In this document: in pieces, positions 7,604 through 16,226 of the stretch
Layout: each line of letters begins with the position of its first letter
How positions within the stretch are numbered: position 1 is the first letter of the stretch
Assembly: GCA_016934055.1 (NCBI GenBank)
Contig: JAFGTR010000005.1
Location: 1 to 64,000, forward strand
Reading direction: 5' to 3'
Length of the DNA: 64,000 bases
DNA from: Bacteroidales bacterium
GTDB lineage: Bacteria > Bacteroidota > Bacteroidia > Bacteroidales > UBA10428
Notes under the pieces: model-generated
The model's input: the letters and a program-made list of their open reading frames with translations, nothing else
Told to the model about the DNA's origin: nothing
The model's database searches: none
Made by a program: the position numbers and the translations under genes

Positions 7604-9946
7604 ATGAAACGCACAATTAAAAAAACAGCCGGCAGGCTTCTAAGGACAGGCTTTCTATTATCTGTTCTCATGCCTGTCATGCCTGCATGTTCGCAGCAGG
7701 AAGCCACAACAGATAAAAGTCTTTCGCCATATTTCCTGGTGAAAAGTGAAGATCCTCAAACCGACCGGTTGCCGCTAAAATCAACCGCTGCCAATGTTGA
7801 CATTGCAGGAGTAATCGCCGATGTGACCATAACCCAGGTCTATAAAAACGAGGGTAAAAATGTGCTGGAAGCCATTTATGTTTTTCCGGCCTCATCCAGG
7901 GCAGCAGTCTATGACATGAAAATGACCATAGGGGAACGTGAAATTGTTGCCGTGATCATGGAAAAACAGGCTGCAAGGCAGACCTATGAAGAGGCAAAAG
8001 AACAGGGGAAAACGGCCTCTCTGCTGGAACAGATGCGACCCAATGTCTTTCAGATGAATGTCGCCAATATTTTGCCGGGTGATATCATTGAGGTTAAACT
8101 CTCATACACCGAAATGCTGATTCCGGAAAACTCGGTATATGAATTTGTATTTCCCACTGTTGTGGGTCCGCGGTACAGCAACCAGACGGCCGAAGAAGCC
8201 CCCGGAGATGGCTGGATTGAGAACCCGTATACTGAAGAAGGTGTAAAGCCACTTTATGCTTTCGACATGAAAGCGAACATCTCAACAGGTTTAGCCATTA
8301 AAGACCTCCGGTCGACTTCTCATGACGTTGACATCAGCTATTCTGCTGCCTCAAAAGCGGCTGTCAGGCTAAAAGACAATGAACGTGACGGTGGCAACCG
8401 TGATTTCATCTTACAATACCGGCTGGCCGGCAATGCTATTGAATCGGGTATTTTATTATTTGAAGATTCAGGTGAAAACTACTTTCTGGCCATGATTCAG
8501 CCCCCAAAACAGGTCAAACCCGAATCGATACCACCCCGTGAATATATTTTTATTGTAGATGTATCCGGGTCAATGCGTGGTTTTCCGCTTGATGTCTCAA
8601 AAAAACTCATGAAAGATATTATCAACGGTTTGCGTTCACAGGACAGGTTTAACGTATTGTTGTTTGCCGGTGATAACACCGTTCTTTTTGAAAACTCCAT
8701 GCCGGCCACTGCCGATAACGTAGCGAAAGCTCTCCGCGTACTTGATGAGCAGCAAGGCGGAGGAGGTACGGAATTATTGCCAGCTCTTAAAAGGGCATTG
8801 GCGATGAAGGGAACTGAAAACTATTCACGATCATTTGTCATTGCCACTGACGGATATGTGTCGATTGAAAAGGAGGCCTTTGATCTTATCAGTAACAATC
8901 TGGGCAGGGCCAATTTCTTTGCCTTTGGCATCGGGAGTTCAGTAAACCGCTATATCATTGAAGGCATGGCCCACGTCGGCAAAGGAGAGCCTTTTATTGT
9001 AACCGGCCCTAAAGAGGCACCAGCAGCAGCCGACAGGCTGAAAAAATATATTCACAGTCCGGTGCTTACAAAGATCCAGGTCGCCTATCCCGACTTTGAG
9101 GTTTTTGAGTTACAGCCGCAATTTGTCCCCGATGTGCTCTCCGAACGGCCGGTGGTGATCATCGGTAAATACAGGGGCAAGGCACAGGGACGAATCGACA
9201 TTAATGGTCTTACAGGTTCGGGAAACTACAGGCAAAGCCTCAGCCTGGAAGACCAAAAGCCCTCAATCCGCAATTCCGCACTCAGATATTTGTGGGCCCG
9301 CGAAAAAATCAGGTTGCTGGGTGACTATGCACGGGTTGACGGAAACACCGAACTGGTAAAAACAATCACCGATCTCGGATTAAAATATAATCTGCTGACT
9401 GATTATACCAGTTTTGTGGCTGTTGACTCTGAGATACGCCATGAAGGGGGTAATATCACCATTGTCAAACAGCCCCTGCCTCTCCCCGAAGGCGTCAGCA
9501 ACTATGCCATAGGACAACCCATAAGCAGGGCAGCATACACCCCGTCAATGCATAAAGTTAAACGGACAACCCATGATATGACACTCTCCGAAGCAGATAT
9601 TTCTTTCCCATCTGAAGAAAACCGGAAAGAGGAAGAACTCGTTTTCGTCGTGGTTGAGGATATGCCTGAATATCCCGGAGGAATGGATGCTTTCCGGAGA
9701 TTTATTGCCGACAACATTAAGCTTTCCGAAGAAATCAGCGGAACAGGTATAAAAGGTAAGGTGTACGTTCAGTTTACTGTGGATACCGACGGATCGCTAA
9801 CTGATGTTAAAATCCTAAGGGGATTGGATCCTTCTGTTGACAGGGAAGTACTGCGTGTTGTCAAACTGTCTCCCCGTTGGAAACCCGGAAAACAAAGAGG
9901 TAAACCGGTGAAAGTGCAGTTTGTATTACCTGTTCAAATCGGATAA
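7604..9946 (+). CDS. VIT and VWA domain lipoprotein with TonB C-terminal domain
   Basis: This 780-aa protein starts with a lipoprotein signal (lipobox VMPAC near residue 28). A VIT domain follows at about 45-170 (VLEAIYVFPASSRAAVYDMK, MRPNVFQMNVANILPGD), as in inter-alpha-trypsin-inhibitor heavy chains. Next comes a von Willebrand A domain from about 312 with an intact MIDAS start D319-V-S-G-S and an ATDGYVS segment. The last ~95 residues are a TonB_C-like domain (FVVVEDMPEYPGG, SPRWKPGKQRGKPVKVQF). VIT-VWA proteins are common; the TonB-like tail is an unusual third part that matches the neighbouring TonB proteins. It probably mediates metal-dependent protein binding at the envelope; partners are unknown. 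Confidence 0.87.
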   Translation: MKRTIKKTAGRLLRTGFLLSVLMPVMPACSQQEATTDKSLSPYFLVKSEDPQTDRLPLKSTAANVDIAGVIADVTITQVYKNEGKNVLEAIYVFPASSRAAVYDMKMTIGEREIVAVIMEKQAARQTYEEAKEQGKTASLLEQMRPNVFQMNVANILPGDIIEVKLSYTEMLIPENSVYEFVFPTVVGPRYSNQTAEEAPGDGWIENPYTEEGVKPLYAFDMKANISTGLAIKDLRSTSHDVDISYSAASKAAVRLKDNERDGGNRDFILQYRLAGNAIESGILLFEDSGENYFLAMIQPPKQVKPESIPPREYIFIVDVSGSMRGFPLDVSKKLMKDIINGLRSQDRFNVLLFAGDNTVLFENSMPATADNVAKALRVLDEQQGGGGTELLPALKRALAMKGTENYSRSFVIATDGYVSIEKEAFDLISNNLGRANFFAFGIGSSVNRYIIEGMAHVGKGEPFIVTGPKEAPAAADRLKKYIHSPVLTKIQVAYPDFEVFELQPQFVPDVLSERPVVIIGKYRGKAQGRIDINGLTGSGNYRQSLSLEDQKPSIRNSALRYLWAREKIRLLGDYARVDGNTELVKTITDLGLKYNLLTDYTSFVAVDSEIRHEGGNITIVKQPLPLPEGVSNYAIGQPISRAAYTPSMHKVKRTTHDMTLSEADISFPSEENRKEEELVFVVVEDMPEYPGGMDAFRRFIADNIKLSEEISGTGIKGKVYVQFTVDTDGSLTDVKILRGLDPSVDREVLRVVKLSPRWKPGKQRGKPVKVQFVLPVQIG

Positions 9947-9951
9947 TCCAG

Positions 9952-10089
9952 AATTTGTCTCAAAAGGCGGCTTATAGGTCATCCTGAATCTATTCCAGTT
10001 TCTTAGTAAGCTATCTGACAGCTTATTGGAGGTTTAGATCGCGATAATATCGGGACGGAATGACAGAAAAGCGCTTTTTGAGACAAATT
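9952..10089. mobile_element. 138-bp inverted-repeat element (MITE-like)
   Basis: The ends are an 18-base inverted repeat with one mismatch: aatttgtctcaaaaggcg at 9952-9969 and cgctttttgagacaaatt at 10072-10089. Inside lies a second inverted pair (gtcat ... atgac) and a hairpin, taagct...agctta. There is no coding capacity. It begins six bases after the stop codon of the VIT-VWA gene, and flanking direct repeats were not obvious. The structure fits a non-autonomous element, but it may also act as a terminator-like hairpin. Confidence 0.65.
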
Positions 10090-10214
10090 TGTTTTTAGTC
10101 AGTTTAGACACCTATATCAACAGCTCTGCAACATAAATTTAGTAACGGGATTTTTATGGATTTAATTTGATGGTGATTTTAAATAAACTTTAATAACCAT
10201 TAAATTTGAATGCC

Positions 10215-11261
10215 ATGAAAAAGTCAACCTGTAAAAAACTGTTTTGGCTCTATTACCATGGAGGCCTCCTGATCTTTAGCTTGTTCGTTGCTATGATCAT
10301 GAAATACAGCCAGACAGGCAAAGCGCTGACCCCGGAGACTCTTGTACCTTTCGGAACCATATTTGTCATGTCGATCCTTATGGGCTACCTGGCCATATAC
10401 ATGCTTAACCGTGCAGCAAAACTCCCATATCAGAAAATGATGAAACAAATGGTACCCGGATTGATCATTTTTTTCATTCTGTCCTTCTTAATCGCTAATA
10501 TTGTGATCAGCCTGGGAGTTTTTATATGGTTTCTTGTCAACAGATGGGAACTGAATAGCTTTATTCCCCACCTTCTCCGGAATGAGTTAGGTTTTGCAAG
10601 CCTGCGCATGGGCATTTGGTTCCTGTTTTTTAGTATTTTCTTCTTTTATATCCTCTGGAGGAAATCCTTTAAGAAAGAAATGGACCTGCAGAAAGAAATT
10701 CTCAAATTTCAGTACCAGACGTTGAAATCACAGGTAAATCCGCATTTTCTCTTTAACAGCCTAAATACACTTTCATCTATAGTTTATGACAACCCCAAAA
10801 AGGCCGACCATTATATCCAGAGATTATCATCAATATACAGGTATGTAATCGAAAATGAAAAAACTGAGCTTATTTCCCTGGAGAAAGAAATCACTTTTGT
10901 ACAGGATTTTTTCAGCTTGCTGCAGGAGCGTGACAGGGACAAAATTACAATGAAAGTTGACGTCAGCCATCCTGAAAAATACAAGATCCTTCCTGTTTCG
11001 CTGCAATTGCTTGTTGAAAATGCCATAAAGCATAATGCTGCTTCCCGTGAAAATCCGCTGGAAATAAGCATCAGACTGGAGGATGAACATATTGTGGTTT
11101 CCAATCGCGTTCAACGAAAAGATACATTAGAAAACTCAACCCAAACCGGATTGCAGAATTTAAAGGAAAGAATCAGGCTGGTCCTCAATAAGGAATTAAT
11201 CTGTATGGAAGATAACCATCATTATATTGTGAAAGTCCCATTAATTCATTCATCGATATGA
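10215..11261 (+). CDS. LytS-type sensor histidine kinase
   Basis: This 348-aa protein has four predicted membrane helices in residues 10-155 and then a His_kinase (PF06580) domain. The phospho-acceptor is His177 in VNPHFLFNSLN, and the ATP-binding N box is LLVENAIKHNAA, followed by GLQNLKERIRLV. There is no obvious extracellular sensor domain, so the membrane part itself may sense. Its TGA overlaps the ATG of the LytTR response regulator by four bases, a classic coupled two-component pair. A TTG nine bases upstream is the alternative start; ATG 10215 is preferred. The signal is unknown. Confidence 0.9.
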   Translation: MKKSTCKKLFWLYYHGGLLIFSLFVAMIMKYSQTGKALTPETLVPFGTIFVMSILMGYLAIYMLNRAAKLPYQKMMKQMVPGLIIFFILSFLIANIVISLGVFIWFLVNRWELNSFIPHLLRNELGFASLRMGIWFLFFSIFFFYILWRKSFKKEMDLQKEILKFQYQTLKSQVNPHFLFNSLNTLSSIVYDNPKKADHYIQRLSSIYRYVIENEKTELISLEKEITFVQDFFSLLQERDRDKITMKVDVSHPEKYKILPVSLQLLVENAIKHNAASRENPLEISIRLEDEHIVVSNRVQRKDTLENSTQTGLQNLKERIRLVLNKELICMEDNHHYIVKVPLIHSSI

Positions 11262-12010
11262 AGGTGATCGTAATTGAAGATGAAAAGCCGGCGGTGGAAA
11301 AGCTGGAAAGAATGCTCAGGGATATTGATCCCGGTATTAACGTAATAGCCTGTCTTGAATCAGTTGAGGATTCGATTAACTGGCTGATAAAAAACCCACC
11401 ACCTGATCTTATCTTTATGGATATTCAACTTGATGACGGTTTATGCTTTGAAATCTTTGAGAACGCTGAAATAAGCACTCCGGTAATATTCACGACTGCA
11501 TATGATGAATATGCCTTAAAAGCATTCAGGGTAAACAGCGTGGATTACCTGTTAAAGCCTTTTGAACATGAAGCCCTTAAAAGAGCTTTTCAGAAGTTTC
11601 ATTTACTGCACAGACCCAATAATCTCCATCAGCAGGTCGAAAACCTGCTGAAACAGTTTCAGCCAAAAACGAAGAAGCGCCTTCTGATAAAAGTGGGAGA
11701 ACATTACAGATCCGTTCAGACCACTGATATTATATGTTTCTATATCAAGGAGCGGTGCAATTTCATATACCTGGGCAGGGGTAAAAGTTATCCGGTTGAT
11801 CAGTCATTGGATAAGGCAGAAAAATTAATTGATCCTTCAATATTTTACCGGATAAACAGGAATTTTATCGTTAACTATTTTGCCATAAAGGATATTATTG
11901 TCTATTCATCCAGCCGGCTAAAGATAAAACTTGAAGACTGGCCCGAAGAGGATGATATACTGGTCAGCCGGGAAAGAGTAGCTGATTTTAAAGAATGGAT
12001 GGACCGTTAA
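11258..12010 (+). CDS. LytTR-family response regulator
   Basis: This 250-aa regulator has an N-terminal receiver domain with acidic pocket E7-D8, phospho-acceptor Asp55 (LIFMDIQLDDG), conserved Thr (FTTAYDEYA) and Lys (VDYLLKPFEHEA). A C-terminal LytTR DNA-binding domain covers about residues 145-250 (LLIKVGEHYRSVQTTDII, YRINRNFIVNY). It is translationally coupled to the upstream LytS-type kinase (ATGA overlap), which is its likely partner. Regulated genes cannot be read from the sequence. Confidence 0.93.
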   Translation: MKVIVIEDEKPAVEKLERMLRDIDPGINVIACLESVEDSINWLIKNPPPDLIFMDIQLDDGLCFEIFENAEISTPVIFTTAYDEYALKAFRVNSVDYLLKPFEHEALKRAFQKFHLLHRPNNLHQQVENLLKQFQPKTKKRLLIKVGEHYRSVQTTDIICFYIKERCNFIYLGRGKSYPVDQSLDKAEKLIDPSIFYRINRNFIVNYFAIKDIIVYSSSRLKIKLEDWPEEDDILVSRERVADFKEWMDR

Positions 12011-12128
12011 GTCCGGTCTGCTTATATCCATATCCTTCATACAAACTTACCGGAAACCATAAGATTGTTAAAAAAACAAGCTGTCAGAATGCCGTTAAAA
12101 GGTAAATAATTACTACTTTTCGCCTTAT

Positions 12129-14672
12129 ATGAGGTGGTTTTTTATTACAGTGGTGTTGTTTGGCTTTTTGCTTCAGGGTTCAGCTGCAGACAGGCATGAC
12201 GTATCACAGCTCCATAAAAAGCTTAAAACGGTATCCAACGAAAGTGAAAAAATCAGCATCCAGCTTGAATTGTCTGAAAAGCTTGAGGCTGATTCTACTC
12301 ATGCAGCTCTTCGTTATGCCCTGACAGCCAAAGAACTGGCAGAAAAATCAAGTAACGAGGTTTATCTTGCCTTTGCCCTTGTTAAAGCCGGGAATGCCCT
12401 GTTGATGCTGAACGAATTCGGAGAGTCAAAGGTCACGCTTGAAAAAAGCCTTAACATATTAAAAAAACTCATCGCAAAAGAGCCCAACCGTAGTGATGTT
12501 AACACCAATCTTGCACAGGCCTATTACGGGCTTGCTCTTGCTGATTATTATCTCGGGCAGTATGAGCAGTCGGTGATATACTACCAGGATGCCCTGAGAA
12601 AATACACAGCTTTCAATGACCAGCAAACTATAGCCAACATCTATCAAAACATGGGATTGGTGCATTCTGACCTTGGCAACTTTGACCTTTCCCTTGAATA
12701 CTACTTTACATCACTTGACATTAATAAAAAACTGAACAACAAAACCAATATTGCCGGCCTTACACAAAACATAGGATTGTTCTATCTTCATAATAAGGAT
12801 TATGAGAAAGCGACGTCTTATATCAATGAATCGCTTGAAACATATAAGGAAATTGATGACAAAGAGGGTATTGCCAGTTCATTCAGCAACATAGGCCTGA
12901 TATTTCAGGAAGAAGGAGAATATGCCAGGGCATTGGAATACTTTAAAGATGCTTATAATACATTTGCAGAAATTGGATACATTCCCGGCATTATCACAAC
13001 CATTCACAACATAGGCACGGCATATTCAGACCTTGAACAATACAGGACTGCCCTGTCCTATTACCAGAGGAGCCTTAAGATGGCTGACAGCATCGGCTTT
13101 ACGGATATGATGCTGACAAATTATGAAGCCATTTCAAACATGTATGCCCGCAGCAATGACTATAAAAAAGCCCTGGAATATCAAACTGCTTATTACCATC
13201 TTAAGGATTCTGTATTATCTGTTGACTCAAGAAACAAGATAGCCGAACTTGAAGCTTCCTATAATGTTGAAGTCAAGGAACAGGAACTGGCACGTAAAAA
13301 CATTGAACTGAAACAGCAAAAAATAGTTAAATACGTCCTGATTGTCGGTGTTGTTGCCGCATTGCTCTTCCTTATCTTTCTCATTATTGCTTACAGCCGT
13401 AAAAGCAAGGCTGAAAAGCTTCTCAAACAACATAAAAAGAAACTTGAATTGTTGATTGAACAGAAAACGGAAGAGTTAAAAACAAGCATCACTGAACGGC
13501 GATATGCCCTGGAATCTGACAGGCTCAAATCGGCATTTTTGGCCAATATGTCCCATGAATTACGAACGCCGATGAACGCCATTATCGCCTTTTCTAATTT
13601 TCTGAAAGACCCTAACCTTACCTCCGACAAACGCGATGAATATATCAATTATATCACCACCGCAGGCGATACACTTTTACACCTCGTGGATGATATCATT
13701 GATTCGGCCAAGATTGAGTCAAAACAGCTGACCATTAATCCGGTCAGGTGTAACATCACCGATATTTTATTTGAACTGCGTGAAGTCTTCAATGAAATAC
13801 GGGGAAAGAAACAACGGTCACACATAGAGATCAAAATAAGCGAGGCTTCGCGGAAAGATGACGTTTATATCGTCACTGACTCCATAAGGTTAAAACAGGT
13901 TCTGAGCAACCTGCTTGAAAATGCCCTCAAGTATACCACCGAAGGCTATGTGGAGTTCGGGTATGTCCTTCAGGCCGATACGGTCACCTTCTTTGTAAAA
14001 GATACCGGAATAGGTATTCCGAAGGATAAGTTCGAATATATCTTCCAGCGTTTTTCACAAATTGAGTACACGGTTAAGGATTCTTTCCGCGGAACAGGTC
14101 TTGGCCTTTCCATTACCAAGAATCTTGTTGAATTGCTTGGAGGTTCCATATGGGTTGAATCAGAAATCGGCACCGGTTCCACCTTTTATTTCACCGTCTC
14201 AACAGAAACGATAGAATCTAAACCCCGTCCGTTTGGTTCAGAAAAGAAGAAAGTCAAATATGACAAAGCACAGTTATTTAACTGGAGCGATAAAAATGTA
14301 CTGGTTGCTGAAGACGAGGACCTGAATTACAAAGTACTTGAGTCGGTACTGACACGTGCCAGGGCCAATGTATGGAGGGCCAAGGATGGCGTGGAAGCTA
14401 TTGAAGTATGCCAGGCCACGACCATTGACCTGGTGCTGATGGATATCCAGATGCCGCGGATGGATGGGTATGCTGCCACGCGCAAGATCAAACAGTTCAA
14501 CAAAGAACTTCCGGTCATTGCCCAGACATCTTACGCCATGGCGGGGGAGCGTGAAAACTGCCTGGCAGCAGGCTGTGACGATTATCTCAGTAAGCCGCTC
14601 AACCTCGAGGAATTGCTGATTAAATGCAACCGGTATTTATCTTCTTCTCAGGAAGATGGAGAGAAGCAGTAA
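12129..14672 (+). CDS. TPR-containing hybrid sensor histidine kinase
   Basis: This 847-aa protein has a signal peptide (LLQGSAADRH) and an exported TPR array at about residues 30-370 (YYQDALRKYTAF, NMGLVHSDLGNFDLSLEYY and similar). One membrane helix follows at about 406-426, then a coiled coil. The HisKA domain has His476 (NMSHELRTPMN); the HATPase domain shows NLLENALKYT, VKDTGIGIPKD and FRGTGLGLSITKNL. A C-terminal receiver has phospho-acceptor Asp772 (LVLMDIQMPRMDG). No DNA-binding domain follows, so phosphate probably passes to another protein. Periplasmic TPRs joined to a hybrid kinase are frequent in Bacteroidota. It lies 118 bases after the LytTR regulator and is probably a separate transcription unit. 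Confidence 0.92.
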   Translation: MRWFFITVVLFGFLLQGSAADRHDVSQLHKKLKTVSNESEKISIQLELSEKLEADSTHAALRYALTAKELAEKSSNEVYLAFALVKAGNALLMLNEFGESKVTLEKSLNILKKLIAKEPNRSDVNTNLAQAYYGLALADYYLGQYEQSVIYYQDALRKYTAFNDQQTIANIYQNMGLVHSDLGNFDLSLEYYFTSLDINKKLNNKTNIAGLTQNIGLFYLHNKDYEKATSYINESLETYKEIDDKEGIASSFSNIGLIFQEEGEYARALEYFKDAYNTFAEIGYIPGIITTIHNIGTAYSDLEQYRTALSYYQRSLKMADSIGFTDMMLTNYEAISNMYARSNDYKKALEYQTAYYHLKDSVLSVDSRNKIAELEASYNVEVKEQELARKNIELKQQKIVKYVLIVGVVAALLFLIFLIIAYSRKSKAEKLLKQHKKKLELLIEQKTEELKTSITERRYALESDRLKSAFLANMSHELRTPMNAIIAFSNFLKDPNLTSDKRDEYINYITTAGDTLLHLVDDIIDSAKIESKQLTINPVRCNITDILFELREVFNEIRGKKQRSHIEIKISEASRKDDVYIVTDSIRLKQVLSNLLENALKYTTEGYVEFGYVLQADTVTFFVKDTGIGIPKDKFEYIFQRFSQIEYTVKDSFRGTGLGLSITKNLVELLGGSIWVESEIGTGSTFYFTVSTETIESKPRPFGSEKKKVKYDKAQLFNWSDKNVLVAEDEDLNYKVLESVLTRARANVWRAKDGVEAIEVCQATTIDLVLMDIQMPRMDGYAATRKIKQFNKELPVIAQTSYAMAGERENCLAAGCDDYLSKPLNLEELLIKCNRYLSSSQEDGEKQ

Positions 14673-14830
14673 AAAAGAAGAATCAAGAAGCAAGAACAAA
14701 GATCTAAGATCAAAGATCAAAGAATAAACATACAAGACTACAGACTAAAAGACTAGAAGACCAGCAGACTAGAAGGCCAGCAGACTCCCAGACTGCAAGA
14801 CCGCACGACCTGCCTGACGGCAGGCAGGCT
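14673..14830. repeat. composite repeat tract after a stop codon
   Basis: Directly after the hybrid-kinase stop come, in order, agaatcaagaagcaagaac (about 14678-14698), aaagatcaaagatcaaag (about 14703-14723), gactacagactaaaagactag and agaccagcagactag units (about 14736-14795), and the perfect palindrome cctgcctgacggcaggcagg (14809-14828). This order is the same, read from the stop codon outward, as in the tracts at 35305 and 48884. The palindrome is also close to the 3' end of the convergent dehydrogenase gene and could stop transcription from both sides. Confidence 0.88.
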
Positions 14831-14843
14831 GCATGGCCTTTAT

Positions 14844-15893
14844 TCATCCAAACTCAATCATCGCCTTCATCACGCCATCTTCATAACCGGCAACCATTTC
14901 GAAGGCTTCCCAGGTTTTTTCAAAGGGGAAGCGGTGGGTGATCATGTTATCAGTATTCAAAGCACCTGAGGCGATCATATCAAGGGTTTCTTCCGTACAG
15001 TGATTCTGGCGTCTGACATTCTGAATGCAGATTTCTTTTCGTCTTATTTCACTGGCATCCAATGACCAGCGGTCGAATTCCGGGATCCCGATAATCATCA
15101 GCTTACCGCCAGGCTTAAGCAAATGAACAGCTTGGTCAATAGCCTCCTGCTTGCCGCAGCATTCAAAAACCACATCCAGTAAAAGCGGTTCCTGTTGTAT
15201 TATTTCCTTTACAATATTCTGTTTATCAGGATTTCCCGTATAAAAGGCCCCTGCCTTTCCTGCCAGTTGCAGACGCTCATCTATTTTATCAGTTATATAG
15301 GCTTTTGTCGCACCCCGTGCAATAGAGGGCAGTAGAACGCTCATCCCTATAGGTCCGAAGCCGAGAATGCCGATATGGGCATCTTTCATGGGAACAGATT
15401 GTTGAACAGCATAAACGCCGATAGCCAGTGGTTCGGAAAGGCTGGCATGATCGAGTGTAAGATTATCAGCAATGGGAATGCAACTGCCTTCCGGGATCAC
15501 AATATATTCTGAAAGGCATCCGTCGGCCTGACCGGGACATCCGAGAAACCTGAGATTACGACAGGTATGAGGTCGCCCTGCCAGACATTGGTCACAATAC
15601 CCGCAAGGCATGGCAGGTTCAATGGCTATGCGGTCACCCGGCTTTACTCGTGTAACACCTGTGCCCGATTTCTCGACGATGCCTGCCCCTTCATGCCCTA
15701 CAGGAAAAGGATAAGAGACCACCTGTGACCCGATACGGCCTGTTGTATAGTAATGGATGTCACTGCCGCAGACACCAAGTCTTTTCATGCGTATCAGCAC
15801 ATCGGTATCGTTTTTTATATCGGGCACCGGCACTTCTTTCATCTCCATCTGCCGGATGCCGGTGAGCATCATGGATTTCATTGTTTCTGGCAT
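14844..15893 (-). CDS. zinc-dependent medium-chain alcohol dehydrogenase
   Basis: This 349-aa MDR-superfamily enzyme resembles sorbitol/L-iditol 2-dehydrogenases. The catalytic zinc site is seen as GVCGSDIHYY (Cys), GHEGAGIVE (His-Glu) and LSEPLA (Glu). The structural zinc site is the four-Cys loop CGYCDQCLAGRPHTC. The Rossmann nucleotide site reads IGILGFGPIGMSVL, and an Asp at the end of strand 2 (ITDKID) favours NAD+. The likely reaction is NAD-linked oxidation of a polyol or sugar alcohol to a ketose; the substrate cannot be told from the sequence. It stands alone between repeat-filled gaps, so context does not help. Confidence 0.9.
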   Translation of the reverse strand: MPETMKSMMLTGIRQMEMKEVPVPDIKNDTDVLIRMKRLGVCGSDIHYYTTGRIGSQVVSYPFPVGHEGAGIVEKSGTGVTRVKPGDRIAIEPAMPCGYCDQCLAGRPHTCRNLRFLGCPGQADGCLSEYIVIPEGSCIPIADNLTLDHASLSEPLAIGVYAVQQSVPMKDAHIGILGFGPIGMSVLLPSIARGATKAYITDKIDERLQLAGKAGAFYTGNPDKQNIVKEIIQQEPLLLDVVFECCGKQEAIDQAVHLLKPGGKLMIIGIPEFDRWSLDASEIRRKEICIQNVRRQNHCTEETLDMIASGALNTDNMITHRFPFEKTWEAFEMVAGYEDGVMKAMIEFG

Positions 15894-15954
15894 AAAATTG
15901 TCTGCAATTGATATAATTTCTTGTTAACAAAGATATAGAAAAGCTTTTGTCTTC

Positions 15955-16071
15955 AAACCCGGAGGATTTGAATGTTTATAGAAATCTTTTTCAAGATATA
16001 CATACGACCCCATCCGGGGTCGGACATCGTGTTCGCCGAACGTTCTATAACCATTCGATCCCTATGGGATC
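15955..16071. repeat. multi-hairpin palindromic element, gtttatagaa type
   Basis: In the 333-base gap between the dehydrogenase and the TPR gene lies a unit with tttgaatgtttatagaaa at 15967-15984, a hairpin gaccccatccggggtc at 16006-16021, gttcgccgaac at 16031-16041, then ttctataaccattc facing the first block, and a hairpin gatccctatgggatc at 16057-16071. The layout (an outer gtttNtagNaa block with short G/C hairpins) resembles the elements at 45776 and 58855. An open reading frame across it looks accidental. Confidence 0.7.
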
Positions 16072-16170
16072 CAAGTGGCGCTTAAAGCAGAAAAATAGTA
16101 TTTTAGCAACAATAGCCGTTTTGTTTTTATGAGACATATCAGCATACCGGCAATGACATTATAGGCTGGA

Positions 16171-16202
16171 TTTGTAGTATATTCTTATTTTTTCTACCTT
16201 TA
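16171..16202 (+). promoter_or_regulatory. predicted Bacteroidota-type promoter
   Basis: A TTTG at 16171-16174 and TACCTTTA at 16195-16202 are separated by 20 bases. This matches the Bacteroidota sigma-ABfr consensus (-33 TTTG, -7 TAnnTTTG) with one mismatch. Transcription would begin around 16208, giving a leader of about 18 bases before the TPR gene ATG at 16227. Confidence 0.5.
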
Positions 16203-16226
16203 ATCATATAAACAAAAACACTTCTT

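Noticed and set aside
15947..16132. 61-codon plus-strand frame between the dehydrogenase and TPR genes
   Set aside because: It runs through the hairpins of a palindromic element; the composition is not protein-like.
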